64,000 nt of DNA from Nonomuraea glycinis (GTDB lineage: Bacteria > Actinomycetota > Actinomycetes > Streptosporangiales > Streptosporangiaceae), in the NCBI RefSeq assembly GCF_014646515.1, contig NZ_BMNK01000014.1, positions 1 through 64,000 of the forward strand, in the 5' to 3' direction. Shown here in pieces: positions 33,223-42,200 of this stretch. The notes beneath the pieces were generated by a model that did no database searches, was not told the origin of the DNA, and saw only the letters and a program-made list of their open reading frames with translations. Positions within the stretch are counted from its first letter, which is position 1, and each line of letters opens with the position of its first letter. A program made the translations under genes and the position numbers.

Positions 33223-34278
33223 ATGGGCACGACTGTGGAAGATCCTCCCGCGCCCGGGGTCACGGAGACCCGCTTACGGCGGGTCACGGGTCTGGGGGCG
33301 CTGGTCGTGCTCCTCGTGGTGGCGGCGGTGGTGTCGCTGGCCGTCGGCGCGCGCGCGTTGAGTCCCGTCGAGGTGTGGCACGGGTTGTTCACGGCACCGG
33401 GCGCCGACCAGCGGCTCACCGAGATCACCCTCATCGTGCAGACCGTGCGGGTGCCCCGGACCGTGCTCGCCATCGTCGCGGGCGTCGCCCTGGGCATCGG
33501 CGGGGCGCTGATCCAGGGCTACACCCGCAACCCGATCGCCGACACGGGGCTGCTGGGGCTGAACGCCGGCGCCTCGTTCGCCGTGGTGTCGGTGATCCTC
33601 GTGTTCGGGCTCGCCAATCCGTACCAGTACGTCTGGTTCGCCTTTCTGGGGGCGGCGGTCGCCGGGGTCGTCGTGTTCGGGCTGGCCAGCATCGGCAGGG
33701 GGGCGGGCAGTCCGTTGACGCTCGCGCTGGCCGGGCAGGGGATCGCGGTGTTCCTGGCGGCGATGACCACGGCGGTGGCGCTGACGGACCAGGCGTCGCT
33801 GAACGCGCTGCGGTTCTGGAACGCGGGCTCCGTGGCCGGGGTCGGCTTCGACGTCATCTGGCCGGTGGTGGCGTTCATCGTGGTCGGGTTGCTGCTGGCG
33901 CTGACCACCCTGCCCGCCGTCAACCTGCTCAACCTGGGTGACGATGTGGCCCGTGGCCTGGGGGTGAACATCGCGCTGACCAGGACCGTCGGGGTCGTCG
34001 CCATCACCCTGCTGGCGGGCGCCACCACGGCGGCGTGCGGCCCGATCGCGTTCCTCGGGCTCATGGTGGCCCACGTGGCCCGGTATCTCACCGGGCCGGA
34101 CTATCGCTGGCTGGTGCCGTACGCGGGGCTGCTCGGCGCGGTCATCCTGCTGGGCTGTGACATGGTGGGGCGCGTGGTGGTGCGGCCGGGCGAGCTGGCG
34201 GCGGGCATCGTCGTCGCCCTCGTCGGCGCCCCGTTCTTCGCGGCGCTGGTGTGGCGCGGAAAGTTCAACGCCGCATGA
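33223..34278 (+). CDS. cchC: Coelichelin-type siderophore ABC permease (FecC-like)
   Basis: A 351-residue FecCD permease. Motifs: RVPRTVLAIVAGVALGIGGA, NPIADTGLLGLNAGAS and GPIAFLGLMVAHVARYLTG; about ten helices. ATG 33223 is first in an operon of two permeases, an ATPase and a binding protein. The two exporters and the NRPS follow on the same strand with gaps of 21-93 bp or overlaps. The order copies cchC-cchI of the coelichelin locus; the symbol is given by synteny. Confidence 0.88.
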   Translation: MGTTVEDPPAPGVTETRLRRVTGLGALVVLLVVAAVVSLAVGARALSPVEVWHGLFTAPGADQRLTEITLIVQTVRVPRTVLAIVAGVALGIGGALIQGYTRNPIADTGLLGLNAGASFAVVSVILVFGLANPYQYVWFAFLGAAVAGVVVFGLASIGRGAGSPLTLALAGQGIAVFLAAMTTAVALTDQASLNALRFWNAGSVAGVGFDVIWPVVAFIVVGLLLALTTLPAVNLLNLGDDVARGLGVNIALTRTVGVVAITLLAGATTAACGPIAFLGLMVAHVARYLTGPDYRWLVPYAGLLGAVILLGCDMVGRVVVRPGELAAGIVVALVGAPFFAALVWRGKFNAA

Positions 34279-35333
34279 ACGAGCGAACGGTGGCGCCAGG
34301 CGTGCGGCTCGGCCGTGCGTCGTTCGTGTGGCGGCCCTGGATGATGGTCGTCACGTTGCTGCTGACGGCCGCGGCCTTCGTGGTGTTCTGCTGGTCCATC
34401 GCCGTCGGGGACTTCCCCCTCGGCCTGCCCCAGGTGATCGCCACGATCTTCGGCCAGGGGGAGCGGGTCGACGAGTTCGTGGTCATGGACCTGCGGATGC
34501 CGCGTGCCCTGGCCGGGCTCATCGTGGGGATCGCGCTGGGGGTGTCCGGCGCGATCACGCAGTCCATCGCGCGCAACCCGCTGGCCAGCCCGGACATCCT
34601 GGGGATCACCGGGGGCGCGAGCGCGGTCGCGGTGTTCCTGGTGACGGTGTCGGGCGGGGCCGCCGCGACGATCGTCAGCTCCGTGGGCCTGTCCGCGGCG
34701 GCGCTCGCGGGCGGTCTCGGCACGGGGCTCCTGGTGTACTTCCTGGCCTGGCGGCGCGGGATCGACGGCCTGCGGCTCATCCTCATCGGCATCTCGGTGA
34801 GCGCCGTGATGGAGGCGATCACGGCCTGGCTGCTGGTCTCGGCCGATATCCGGGACGTCGCCCGGGCGCAGGCGTGGCTGGTCGGCTCGCTGGACAGCCG
34901 GTCGTGGAGCGAGATCTGGGTGGCCCTGTGGTGCATGCTCGCCCTCATGGCGGTCGTGGCGTACATCGCGTTCCACCTCAAGCCGATGCACTTCGGCGAC
35001 GAGGTCGCGGCGGGACTGGGCGTCCGCTACTCGATGGTGCGGGCGGTCCTGCTGCTGTGCGCGGTGCTGCTGGCCGGGGTGGCGGTGAGCGCGGCGGGCC
35101 CGGTCCCGTTCGTGGCGCTGGTGGCGCCGCAGGTGGCGATGCGGCTGACGCGCCACCCGACGCCGCCGCTGGTGGCCTCCGGGCTGGTGGGCGCGCTGCT
35201 GTTGATCGGCGCGGACCTGGTGGCGCGGACGGCGCTGCCGGTCAGCCTCCCGGTCGGCGTGGTCACCGCCGCGATCGGCGGCCCCTTCCTCATCTATCTG
35301 TTGGTACGGGCTAATCTCAGGAGGGGGATGTAA
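34275..35333 (+). CDS. cchD: Coelichelin-type siderophore ABC permease (FecD-like)
   Basis: A 352-residue permease with the FecD-type motif NPLASPDILGITGGAS and RMPRALAGLIVGIALGVSGA. The conserved GPVPFVALVAPQVAMRLTR follows later. ATG at 34275 overlaps the previous stop as ATGA. Its stop codon forms the left end of an internal iron box. Confidence 0.9.
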   Translation: MNERTVAPGVRLGRASFVWRPWMMVVTLLLTAAAFVVFCWSIAVGDFPLGLPQVIATIFGQGERVDEFVVMDLRMPRALAGLIVGIALGVSGAITQSIARNPLASPDILGITGGASAVAVFLVTVSGGAAATIVSSVGLSAAALAGGLGTGLLVYFLAWRRGIDGLRLILIGISVSAVMEAITAWLLVSADIRDVARAQAWLVGSLDSRSWSEIWVALWCMLALMAVVAYIAFHLKPMHFGDEVAAGLGVRYSMVRAVLLLCAVLLAGVAVSAAGPVPFVALVAPQVAMRLTRHPTPPLVASGLVGALLLIGADLVARTALPVSLPVGVVTAAIGGPFLIYLLVRANLRRGM

Positions 35334-35349
35334 AGCAAGGCTAGCCTAA
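35331..35349. promoter_or_regulatory. Internal iron box between permease and ATPase
   Basis: TAAAGCAAGGCTAGCCTAA matches 14 of 19 consensus positions and includes the permease stop codon. It ends 5 bp before the ATPase GTG, so a separate, perhaps leaderless, iron-regulated transcript may begin here. Confidence 0.65.
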
Positions 35350-35354
35350 TTAAA

Positions 35355-36182
35355 GTGGGTCCTGTGATCACTGAACACGCCACCCAGGTGGTCTCGCGGC
35401 TGGCAGCCGAGGGCGTCACCGTCGGATACGGCGGCCGGGCCGTCATCGACAACCTCGACGTGGTGATCCCGCCAGGGGTGATCACCACGATCATCGGCCC
35501 CAACGGCTGCGGCAAGTCCACCCTGCTGCGGGCGCTGTCCCGGCTGCTCAAGCCGTCCAAGGGCACGGTCGTGCTGGACGGTGAGGACATCGCCAAGCTC
35601 AAGACCCGGGACGTGGCCAAGAAGCTCGGGCTGCTCCCGCAGGCCCCCATCGCGCCGGAAGGGCTGACGGTGGCCGACCTGGTGGCCAGGGGCCGCCATC
35701 CGCACCAGAGCTGGCTGCGGCAGTGGTCGTCGGACGACGCCGCCGTGGTGACGCGCGCGCTGGCCATGACCGGGGTGTCCGACCTGGCCGGCCGCCCGGT
35801 CGACGCGCTGTCCGGTGGGCAGCGTCAGCGTGTCTGGATCTCGATGACCCTGGCCCAGGGCACCGACCTGCTGTTACTGGACGAGCCGATCACCTATCTG
35901 GACCTGGCGCACGCGATCGACGTGATCGACCTGGTGGACGACCTGCACGAGTCGGGCTGCACCGTGGTCATGGTCCTGCACGACCTCAACCTGGCCACGC
36001 GCTACAGCGACAACCTGATCGTGATGCGGGAAGGGGCGATCCTGGCGCAGGGGCACCCCCGTGACGTGATCACCCCTGAGCTGCTGCACGAGGCGTTCGG
36101 CCTGAGCGCCCGGGTGATCGACGATCCGGTGAGCGACCGGCCGCTCATCGTGCCGATCGGCCGCACCCACGTGCAGCTCTGA
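35355..36182 (+). CDS. cchE: Coelichelin-type siderophore ABC ATPase
   Basis: A 275-residue FecE-type ATPase. Walker A is GPNGCGKST, the Q-loop LLPQAPIAPEG, the signature LSGGQRQRVWISMTLAQGT, Walker B LLLLDEPITYLD, and H-loop VMVLHDLNLATRYSD. GTG at 35355 or 35364 may start translation; the iron box lies immediately before. A rare TTA leucine codon is at 35874-35876 within Walker B. Confidence 0.92.
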   Translation: MGPVITEHATQVVSRLAAEGVTVGYGGRAVIDNLDVVIPPGVITTIIGPNGCGKSTLLRALSRLLKPSKGTVVLDGEDIAKLKTRDVAKKLGLLPQAPIAPEGLTVADLVARGRHPHQSWLRQWSSDDAAVVTRALAMTGVSDLAGRPVDALSGGQRQRVWISMTLAQGTDLLLLDEPITYLDLAHAIDVIDLVDDLHESGCTVVMVLHDLNLATRYSDNLIVMREGAILAQGHPRDVITPELLHEAFGLSARVIDDPVSDRPLIVPIGRTHVQL

Positions 36183-36184
36183 GG

Positions 36185-36203
36185 CAAGGTTAGCCTTGCC
36201 TAA
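36185..36203. promoter_or_regulatory. Iron box upstream of the binding protein gene
   Basis: Read on the minus strand, TTAGGCAAGGCTAACCTTG matches 15 of 19 consensus positions, and an overlapping GGTTAG-N6-CTAACC repeat extends it. It lies 73 bp before the binding-protein ATG and is the last iron box before the exporter and NRPS genes. Confidence 0.8.
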
Positions 36204-36275
36204 CCTCATCGTGTTACGGTTTGCCTGCCTGTATTGAGGGTTTGCAGCGGATAGCGCGAAAGCAAGGGATTCCGG

Positions 36276-37337
36276 ATGTTTCTCCACCGAACGACAGTGA
36301 CGAAGACCTTGCGGCGGTTAGGGGCGGCAGCCTCCGTCGCGACCCTCAGCCTCGGCCTCATCGCGGGCTGCGGGACCAGTGCGCCGGAGACACCGGGCGC
36401 CACCACCGCGGCCACTACCGCTGCGACCACGGGTGGCCCGTTCCCGGTCACCGTGGAGCACGCGTTCGGCTCCACGGAGATCACCAAGGCCCCCGAGCGG
36501 GTCGTCTCCGTCGGCTACACCGACGACCAGGCCATCCTGGCCTTCGGCATCAAGCCCGTCGGCATGGTCGACCAATACCCGAACCCGGCGGGCAAGACCC
36601 CGGACATCAACACCCAGTGGCCCTGGGTGAAGGACAAGTGGGGCGACACCCGCCCCGAGGTCATCATGAACAACGGGGACCCCGGTCCCAACTACGAGAA
36701 GATCGCCGCCCTGCGGCCGGACCTGATCATCGCGGTCTACTCCGAGATCGACCAGGCCGCCTACGACAAGCTCTCCCAGATCGCCCCGACGGTGGGCCGT
36801 ACCAAGACCGAGAAGGAGCCGTTCAGCGCGCCGTGGCAGGACAACGCCGCGCATATCGCCAAGGCGCTCGGCAAGGCCGACGAGGGCGCGGCGATGGTGA
36901 AGGGCATCCAGGACAAGCTGGACGCGGCCAAGGCGGCGCATCCGGAGTTCGCGGAGCAGAGCGCCGTCGCGGTGTCCTGGTACAAGAACTCGGTCGCCCC
37001 GTTCACCACCACCGACGTGCGCGGACGCATGGTGACGGGCATCGGCTTCAAGGGCGTGACGGCGATCGACGACATCGCGGACGGCAGTTTCTACACCGTG
37101 CTGTCCCCCGAGCGCATGGACCTGGTCGACGTCGATCGCATCTTCGTCATCGCCGACCAGGCGGACCAGGACGCGCTGAAGAAGTTCAAGCTGTTCGCCA
37201 ATCTGCGGGCGGTCAAGGACGGCAAGGTGTCCTACCTGCTGGACAGTGAGGGCCCGGCGATCGGCGCGGCCATGTCGCAGGGCACCCTGCTGTCGCTGCC
37301 GTACGCGATCGACGAGCTCGTCAAGTCGGCGGGTTAG
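36276..37337 (+). CDS. cchF: Coelichelin-type ferric siderophore-binding lipoprotein
   Basis: A 353-residue binding lipoprotein. Signal peptide with lipobox IAGC (Cys about 32), a Thr/Ala-rich spacer, then PFPVTVEHAFGSTEITKAPE and the paired substrate-lobe motifs ERVVSVGYTDDQAILAFG and RPDLIIAVYSEIDQAAYDKL. It should bind the ferric hydroxamate and feed cchCDE. A TTA codon occurs at residue 15. An alternative GTG at 36297 would shorten the signal. The two binding proteins of the window share only family features, so their ligands probably differ. Confidence 0.9.
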   Translation: MFLHRTTVTKTLRRLGAAASVATLSLGLIAGCGTSAPETPGATTAATTAATTGGPFPVTVEHAFGSTEITKAPERVVSVGYTDDQAILAFGIKPVGMVDQYPNPAGKTPDINTQWPWVKDKWGDTRPEVIMNNGDPGPNYEKIAALRPDLIIAVYSEIDQAAYDKLSQIAPTVGRTKTEKEPFSAPWQDNAAHIAKALGKADEGAAMVKGIQDKLDAAKAAHPEFAEQSAVAVSWYKNSVAPFTTTDVRGRMVTGIGFKGVTAIDDIADGSFYTVLSPERMDLVDVDRIFVIADQADQDALKKFKLFANLRAVKDGKVSYLLDSEGPAIGAAMSQGTLLSLPYAIDELVKSAG

Positions 37338-37382
37338 GCCGCCGGTGAACGCCTCCCATTCCCGGCCCGCCGTGGTCCGGGT

Positions 37383-39170
37383 GTGAGCACCGCGGACACC
37401 CGCGTCGCCTCGACCATCCTGCGCACGGCGACCGGACGTGAGGCCACCCGCTGGGTGGTCGCGCACTGCCGCGAGGTCCCAGGGCTGACCCTCGCCACCG
37501 TGCTGACCACGGTGGCGGGGGCGGCGCTCCAGGTGCTGCCGGTGATCCTGCTCGGCCAGGTGGTCGACGGGGTGGTCGAGGGCGGACCGCGGTCGATCCT
37601 GGTCACGATCGGGGTGCTGCTGGTGGCCGCCGCGCTGCTCGGCGCGGCCGCCGCCGCGGCGTCGACGTACCTGATCGGGCGGCTGGGCGCGGACCTGCTC
37701 GCGCGGCTGCGGGAGGGGGCCGTGCGGGCGGTGCTGGGCCTGCCGAGCGCGCGGATCGAGCAGGTCGGCCGGGGGGACGTGCTGTCCCGGGTCGGTGACG
37801 ACGTGGCCGTGGTGTCCAAGGGCATCAGGACCGCCATCCCCACGGTGTTCTCCGCCGGGGTGCTGGTCGTCATCGCCACGGCCGGCATGTTCGGGCTGGA
37901 CTGGCGGCTCGGCCTGGCGGGCGCCGCCGCGCTGCCCGCGTACGCGCTGGCCCTGCGCTGGTATCTCCCGCGCTCCGCGCCGCTCTACCAGCGGCAGCGG
38001 GAGGCCCAGGCCGATCGCGCGCAGGCGTTGATCAGCGGCCTGAACGGCATCGACACCGTCCGGGCCTACCGCCTTGAGGGCGCCTTTCGAGAGAAGGTCA
38101 GCACCGAGTCGTGGCGGGTGCGCGATCTGGGCGTCGAGGTGTTCCGGTTCTTCGGCCGGTTCGTCGGCAGGGAGAACCGCGCCGAGTTCATCGGCCTGGT
38201 CGTGATCATCGTGGTGGGGTACGTCCTGCTGGAGGCCGGCCTGGTCACCCTGGGCGAGGCGTCGGTGGCCCCGCTGCTGTTCCACCGGCTGTTCACCCCG
38301 CTGGGCGCCATCATGTTCACCTTCGACGAGGCGCAGAAGTCGGGCGCCAGCATCACCCGGCTGGTCGGGGTGCTGAGCGAGGCTCCCGACGAACGGCTGG
38401 TGGGGGATGTGGCCGTCGCGCCGGCGGACGCCGGGGCCTATCCGGTGACGGTGGCGGGGCTGACGTTCAGCTATCCCGAGTCCGAGCGGCCGGTGCTGCT
38501 GGACGTGGACCTCATGATCCCGGCGGGCGGGTCGCTCGCGCTGGTGGGGGCGACGGGCGCGGGCAAGACGACGCTGGCGGCGCTGATCGCGGGCATCGGG
38601 ACCCCGCAGGCCGGGTCGGTGCGCATCGGATCGACCGATCTGGCCGGTCTGGACGAGGCCGAGGCGCGGGCGCTGGTGAGCATCCTGACGCAGGAGACGC
38701 ACGTCTTCTCCGGTCCGCTCGCCGACGACCTGCGGCTGGCCGCGCCGGCGGCGACCGACGCCGAGCTGATGGACGCGCTGCGTACGGTCGGCGCCGACGC
38801 GTGGGTCACGGCGCTGCCCGACGGGCCGGCGACCGTGGTCGGCGAGGGCGGTGAGCGCCTGGACGGCACCAAGGTCGCGCAGATCGCGCTGGCCCGGCTG
38901 GTGCTGGGCCGGGCGCCGGTGGTGGTGCTGGACGAGTCGACCGCGGAGGCGGGCAGCCAGGGCGCCGCCGAGCTCGATCGCGCCGTGGCGGCCGCGTGCC
39001 AGGGCCGGACCACGCTGTTCGTGGCGCACCGGCTGACCCAGGCGATGACGGCGGACCGGATCGCCGTGCTGGACGCGGGACGCGTGGTGGAGCAGGGCAC
39101 GCACCAGGAGCTGGTGGCTCTGGGCGGCCGGTACGCGCGGCTGTGGCGTGCCTGGCGAGAAGGCAGTTAG
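37383..39170 (+). CDS. cchG: ABC exporter half with degenerate signature motif (CchG-like)
   Basis: A 595-residue half-transporter. Residues about 30-320 have the membrane helices. The ATPase keeps Walker A GATGAGKTT (about 389), Q-loop ILTQETHVFSG, Walker B with catalytic Glu VVVLDESTAEAG (about 515) and H-loop FVAHRLTQAMTAD. Its signature, normally LSGGQ, reads LDGTK in GERLDGTKVAQIALARL (about 490-506). It therefore cannot complete an opposing ATP site, but its own Walker site can be completed by the LSGGQ of the second exporter (50155). It likely forms a heterodimer that secretes the apo-siderophore. GTG at 37383 is 45 bp after the binding protein. Confidence 0.87.
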   Translation: MSTADTRVASTILRTATGREATRWVVAHCREVPGLTLATVLTTVAGAALQVLPVILLGQVVDGVVEGGPRSILVTIGVLLVAAALLGAAAAAASTYLIGRLGADLLARLREGAVRAVLGLPSARIEQVGRGDVLSRVGDDVAVVSKGIRTAIPTVFSAGVLVVIATAGMFGLDWRLGLAGAAALPAYALALRWYLPRSAPLYQRQREAQADRAQALISGLNGIDTVRAYRLEGAFREKVSTESWRVRDLGVEVFRFFGRFVGRENRAEFIGLVVIIVVGYVLLEAGLVTLGEASVAPLLFHRLFTPLGAIMFTFDEAQKSGASITRLVGVLSEAPDERLVGDVAVAPADAGAYPVTVAGLTFSYPESERPVLLDVDLMIPAGGSLALVGATGAGKTTLAALIAGIGTPQAGSVRIGSTDLAGLDEAEARALVSILTQETHVFSGPLADDLRLAAPAATDAELMDALRTVGADAWVTALPDGPATVVGEGGERLDGTKVAQIALARLVLGRAPVVVLDESTAEAGSQGAAELDRAVAAACQGRTTLFVAHRLTQAMTADRIAVLDAGRVVEQGTHQELVALGGRYARLWRAWREGS

Positions 39171-39209
39171 AAGACCGACTTATCTCTTGGAAGGGACGGC
39201 TGAGCCTTC

Positions 39210-42200
39210 ATGATGGAACCGAGTGACGCGCAGCTCGCACTGGACGACCAGCCCATCGGCGCCATCGGCCCGTCCAGCATGGCGGCGCGGCTCGCGGACC
39301 TGGCCCGGTGGAACGACACCGACGTCGACCGGGTCCGCCCGGCCATCGTGGAGATGTTCCACGAGCAGGCGCGGGCCAGGCCGGACGCCGTCGCCATCAT
39401 CGACGAGCATCGGTCGCTGACCTACCGGGAAGCGGCGGAGCTGTCCAACCAGCTGGCCCACCATCTGATCGAGCGCGGCCTCACCGCGGAGCAGGTCGTC
39501 GGCATCTCGCTCGACCGCTCCGCCGAGATGGTGATCGGCCTGCTGGGCGTGCTCCAGGCGGGGGGCGCGTTCGTGCCGCTCGACCCGCGCTGGCCCGCCG
39601 CGCGCCGGGCGGTCGTCATCGACGACGCCCGCGTCGTGGTGCAGCTCAACGACTCCGGCGAGCGTGCCACGGGCGAGCCGGAGGCCGTGGCCGTCGACCT
39701 CGGCGACTGGCGGTTCGGCGCTTACTCCACCGGGCCGACCGGGGTCGCCATCCTCGGCCCCGCGCTGGCGTACGTGATCTTCACGTCCGGTTCGACCGGG
39801 CGGCCCAAGGGCGCGATGATCCGGCACGAGGCGATCAGCGAGCGCCTGCTGTGGCAGGCGCACGAGATCCTGGGCTTCGGCCACGACGACGCGTCGCTGT
39901 TCAAGGCGCCGCTGTCGTTCGACATCTCCATCAACGAGATCTTCCTGCCGCTGGTGACCGGCGGCCGGCTGGTGGTGCTGCGGCCCGGCGGCGAACGCGA
40001 CCCGCACCACCTGCTGAGCGTGATCGCCGAGCAGCGCGTCACCTTCACCTACCTGGTGTCGTCCATGCTGGACGTGCTGCTGGAGATCGCCGGCGACTCC
40101 GGGCGGCTGGACAGCCTGCGGCACGTGTGGTGCGGCGGCGAGGTGCTCACCCCGGAGCTGTACGAGCGGTTCCGCACCCGGCTCGACATCCCCATGTACC
40201 ACGGCTACGGCCCGGCCGAGACGACGATCGGCGTCTCGCACGTCATCTACCGGGGGGCGGCCGAGCGCCTGTCCACGTCGATCGGCAAGGCCAACCCCAA
40301 CACCCAGTTGTACGTGCTGGACGAGCATCTGCGCCCGGTCCCGGTCGGCGTCGGCGGCGAGCTGTACGCGGGCGGGTTCCTGCTGGGCCGTGGGTACGTC
40401 AACGCGCCCGGCCTGACGGCGTCCCAGTTCGTCGCGAACCCCTTCGCCGACGACGGGTCCCGGCTGTACCGGACCGGTGACCTCGCCCGGTTCGCCCCGG
40501 ACGGGTCGCTGGACTTCCTCGGCCGGGCCGACAACCAGATCAAGATTCGCGGCATGCGGCTGGAGATCGAGGACGTCGAGATCGGCCTCGCGGAGCACCC
40601 CCGGGTACGGCACACCTGCGTCGTCGCCAAGAAGAACGCCGCGGGCGGCACCTACCTGGTGGGGTACGTGATCCCGGCGGCCGGGAGCGAGGACCTGCGG
40701 GCCGACGAGGTCAAGGCGTGGGCCACCCGGCACCTGGTCGAGTACATGGTGCCCGCGCACCTCGTCGTGATGAAGGAGTTCCCCCTCACCGCGAACGGCA
40801 AGCTGGACCGGCGCGCCCTGCCCGAGCCGGTGATCCACGCCAAGACGTTCGTCCCGCCTGCCACCGAGAACGAGCGCCTGGTGTGCGCGGCGGTCGCCTC
40901 GGTGTTACGGCTGGACGAGGTCGGCGTCGACCAGGACTTCTTCGCGCTCGGCGGTGACAGCATCCTGGCGATCTCACTGCTCGGCGCGCTGCGCGACGCG
41001 GGCCTGTACGTCACGACGCGGCAGATCTTCACCGACAGCACCGTGGGCGCGCTGGCCGCGGTGGCGAGCCGGGACGACGTCTCCACCGTGGACCACGGGG
41101 ACGTCGCCACCGGCTCCGTCATCGGGTCGCCCATCGTGCGGTGGCTCGGCGAGACCACCGACGCGATCGACGGCTTCGTGCAGTCGGTGGTGCTGAACAC
41201 CCCGGCGGACCTGACCGCCGACGCCCTCGACGAGATCCTCGCCGCCCTGGTCAGCCGGCATGACATGCTCCGCGCCAAGCTGGTGCGCGGCGACCACTGG
41301 AGCTTCGAGATCCCGATGGCGGATCAGAATGCGGCGGCGAACCAGGCGGCGGGCCAGGCTGCGGGCCAGGCTGCGGCGGCGGGCCAGGCCGTCGTGGGAT
41401 GGCAGGAGAGCGACGGGCCGCTCGACGAGTGCGTCGCGCTCGCCACCGACGGGCTGGACCCGGACGGCGGCGTGCAGCTGCGTGCCGTCTGGCGACGCCA
41501 GGCGCGGCAGCTCGTCCTGGTCGCCCATCACGTGGTGATCGACGGCGTGTCCTGGCGGGTCCTGATGGAGGACCTGGCCACCGCGTGGCGGCAGCTCACC
41601 TCGGGCACGCCGATCGCGCTGCCCCCGGTGGGCACGTCGTTCCGGCGCTGGACGCAGCTGCTGGAACGCGCGGCGTTCGACGCGGACCGCGCCTACTTCC
41701 AGCGCCCCCTGCCGGGACCGGACCGGCCGGTGGGCAGACGCCCGCTGTCCGAAACCGACACCGTCGCGGACGAGCGGGTGCGGACCGTCTCCGTGAGCCC
41801 CGAGGTCACGGCCGCGCTGCTGGGCGAGGTTCCCGCCCGGTTCCACGCGGGCGTCAATGACGTGCTGCTGACCGCGCTCGCCGTCACCCTCGCCCGATGG
41901 CGCCGCGACCTCGGGCAGGATCAGACGTACGCGCACATCGAGCTTGAGGGGCACGGCCGCGAAGGCCGGTTCGTGGCGGGCGCCGCCGGCTTCGAGCCGG
42001 AGCTGTCGCGGACCGTGGGCTGGTTCACCACCCTGTTCCCGGTGACCGTGGACCCCGGCGCGGCGGCCGATCCCACCGCCCCCGACCACCTGTCCGCCGC
42101 GCTCAAGGCGGTCAAGGAAGACCTCGCCCGGGTGCCGGGCAACGGTGTCTCCTACGGCGCGCTGCGCTACCTGGCCGGCGTCGAGTTCGACGCGTCCGCG

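Noticed and set aside
36318..39104. A 928-codon minus-strand open frame
   Set aside because: Antisense to the binding protein and exporter genes, whose motifs are clear; no domains in the antisense translation.
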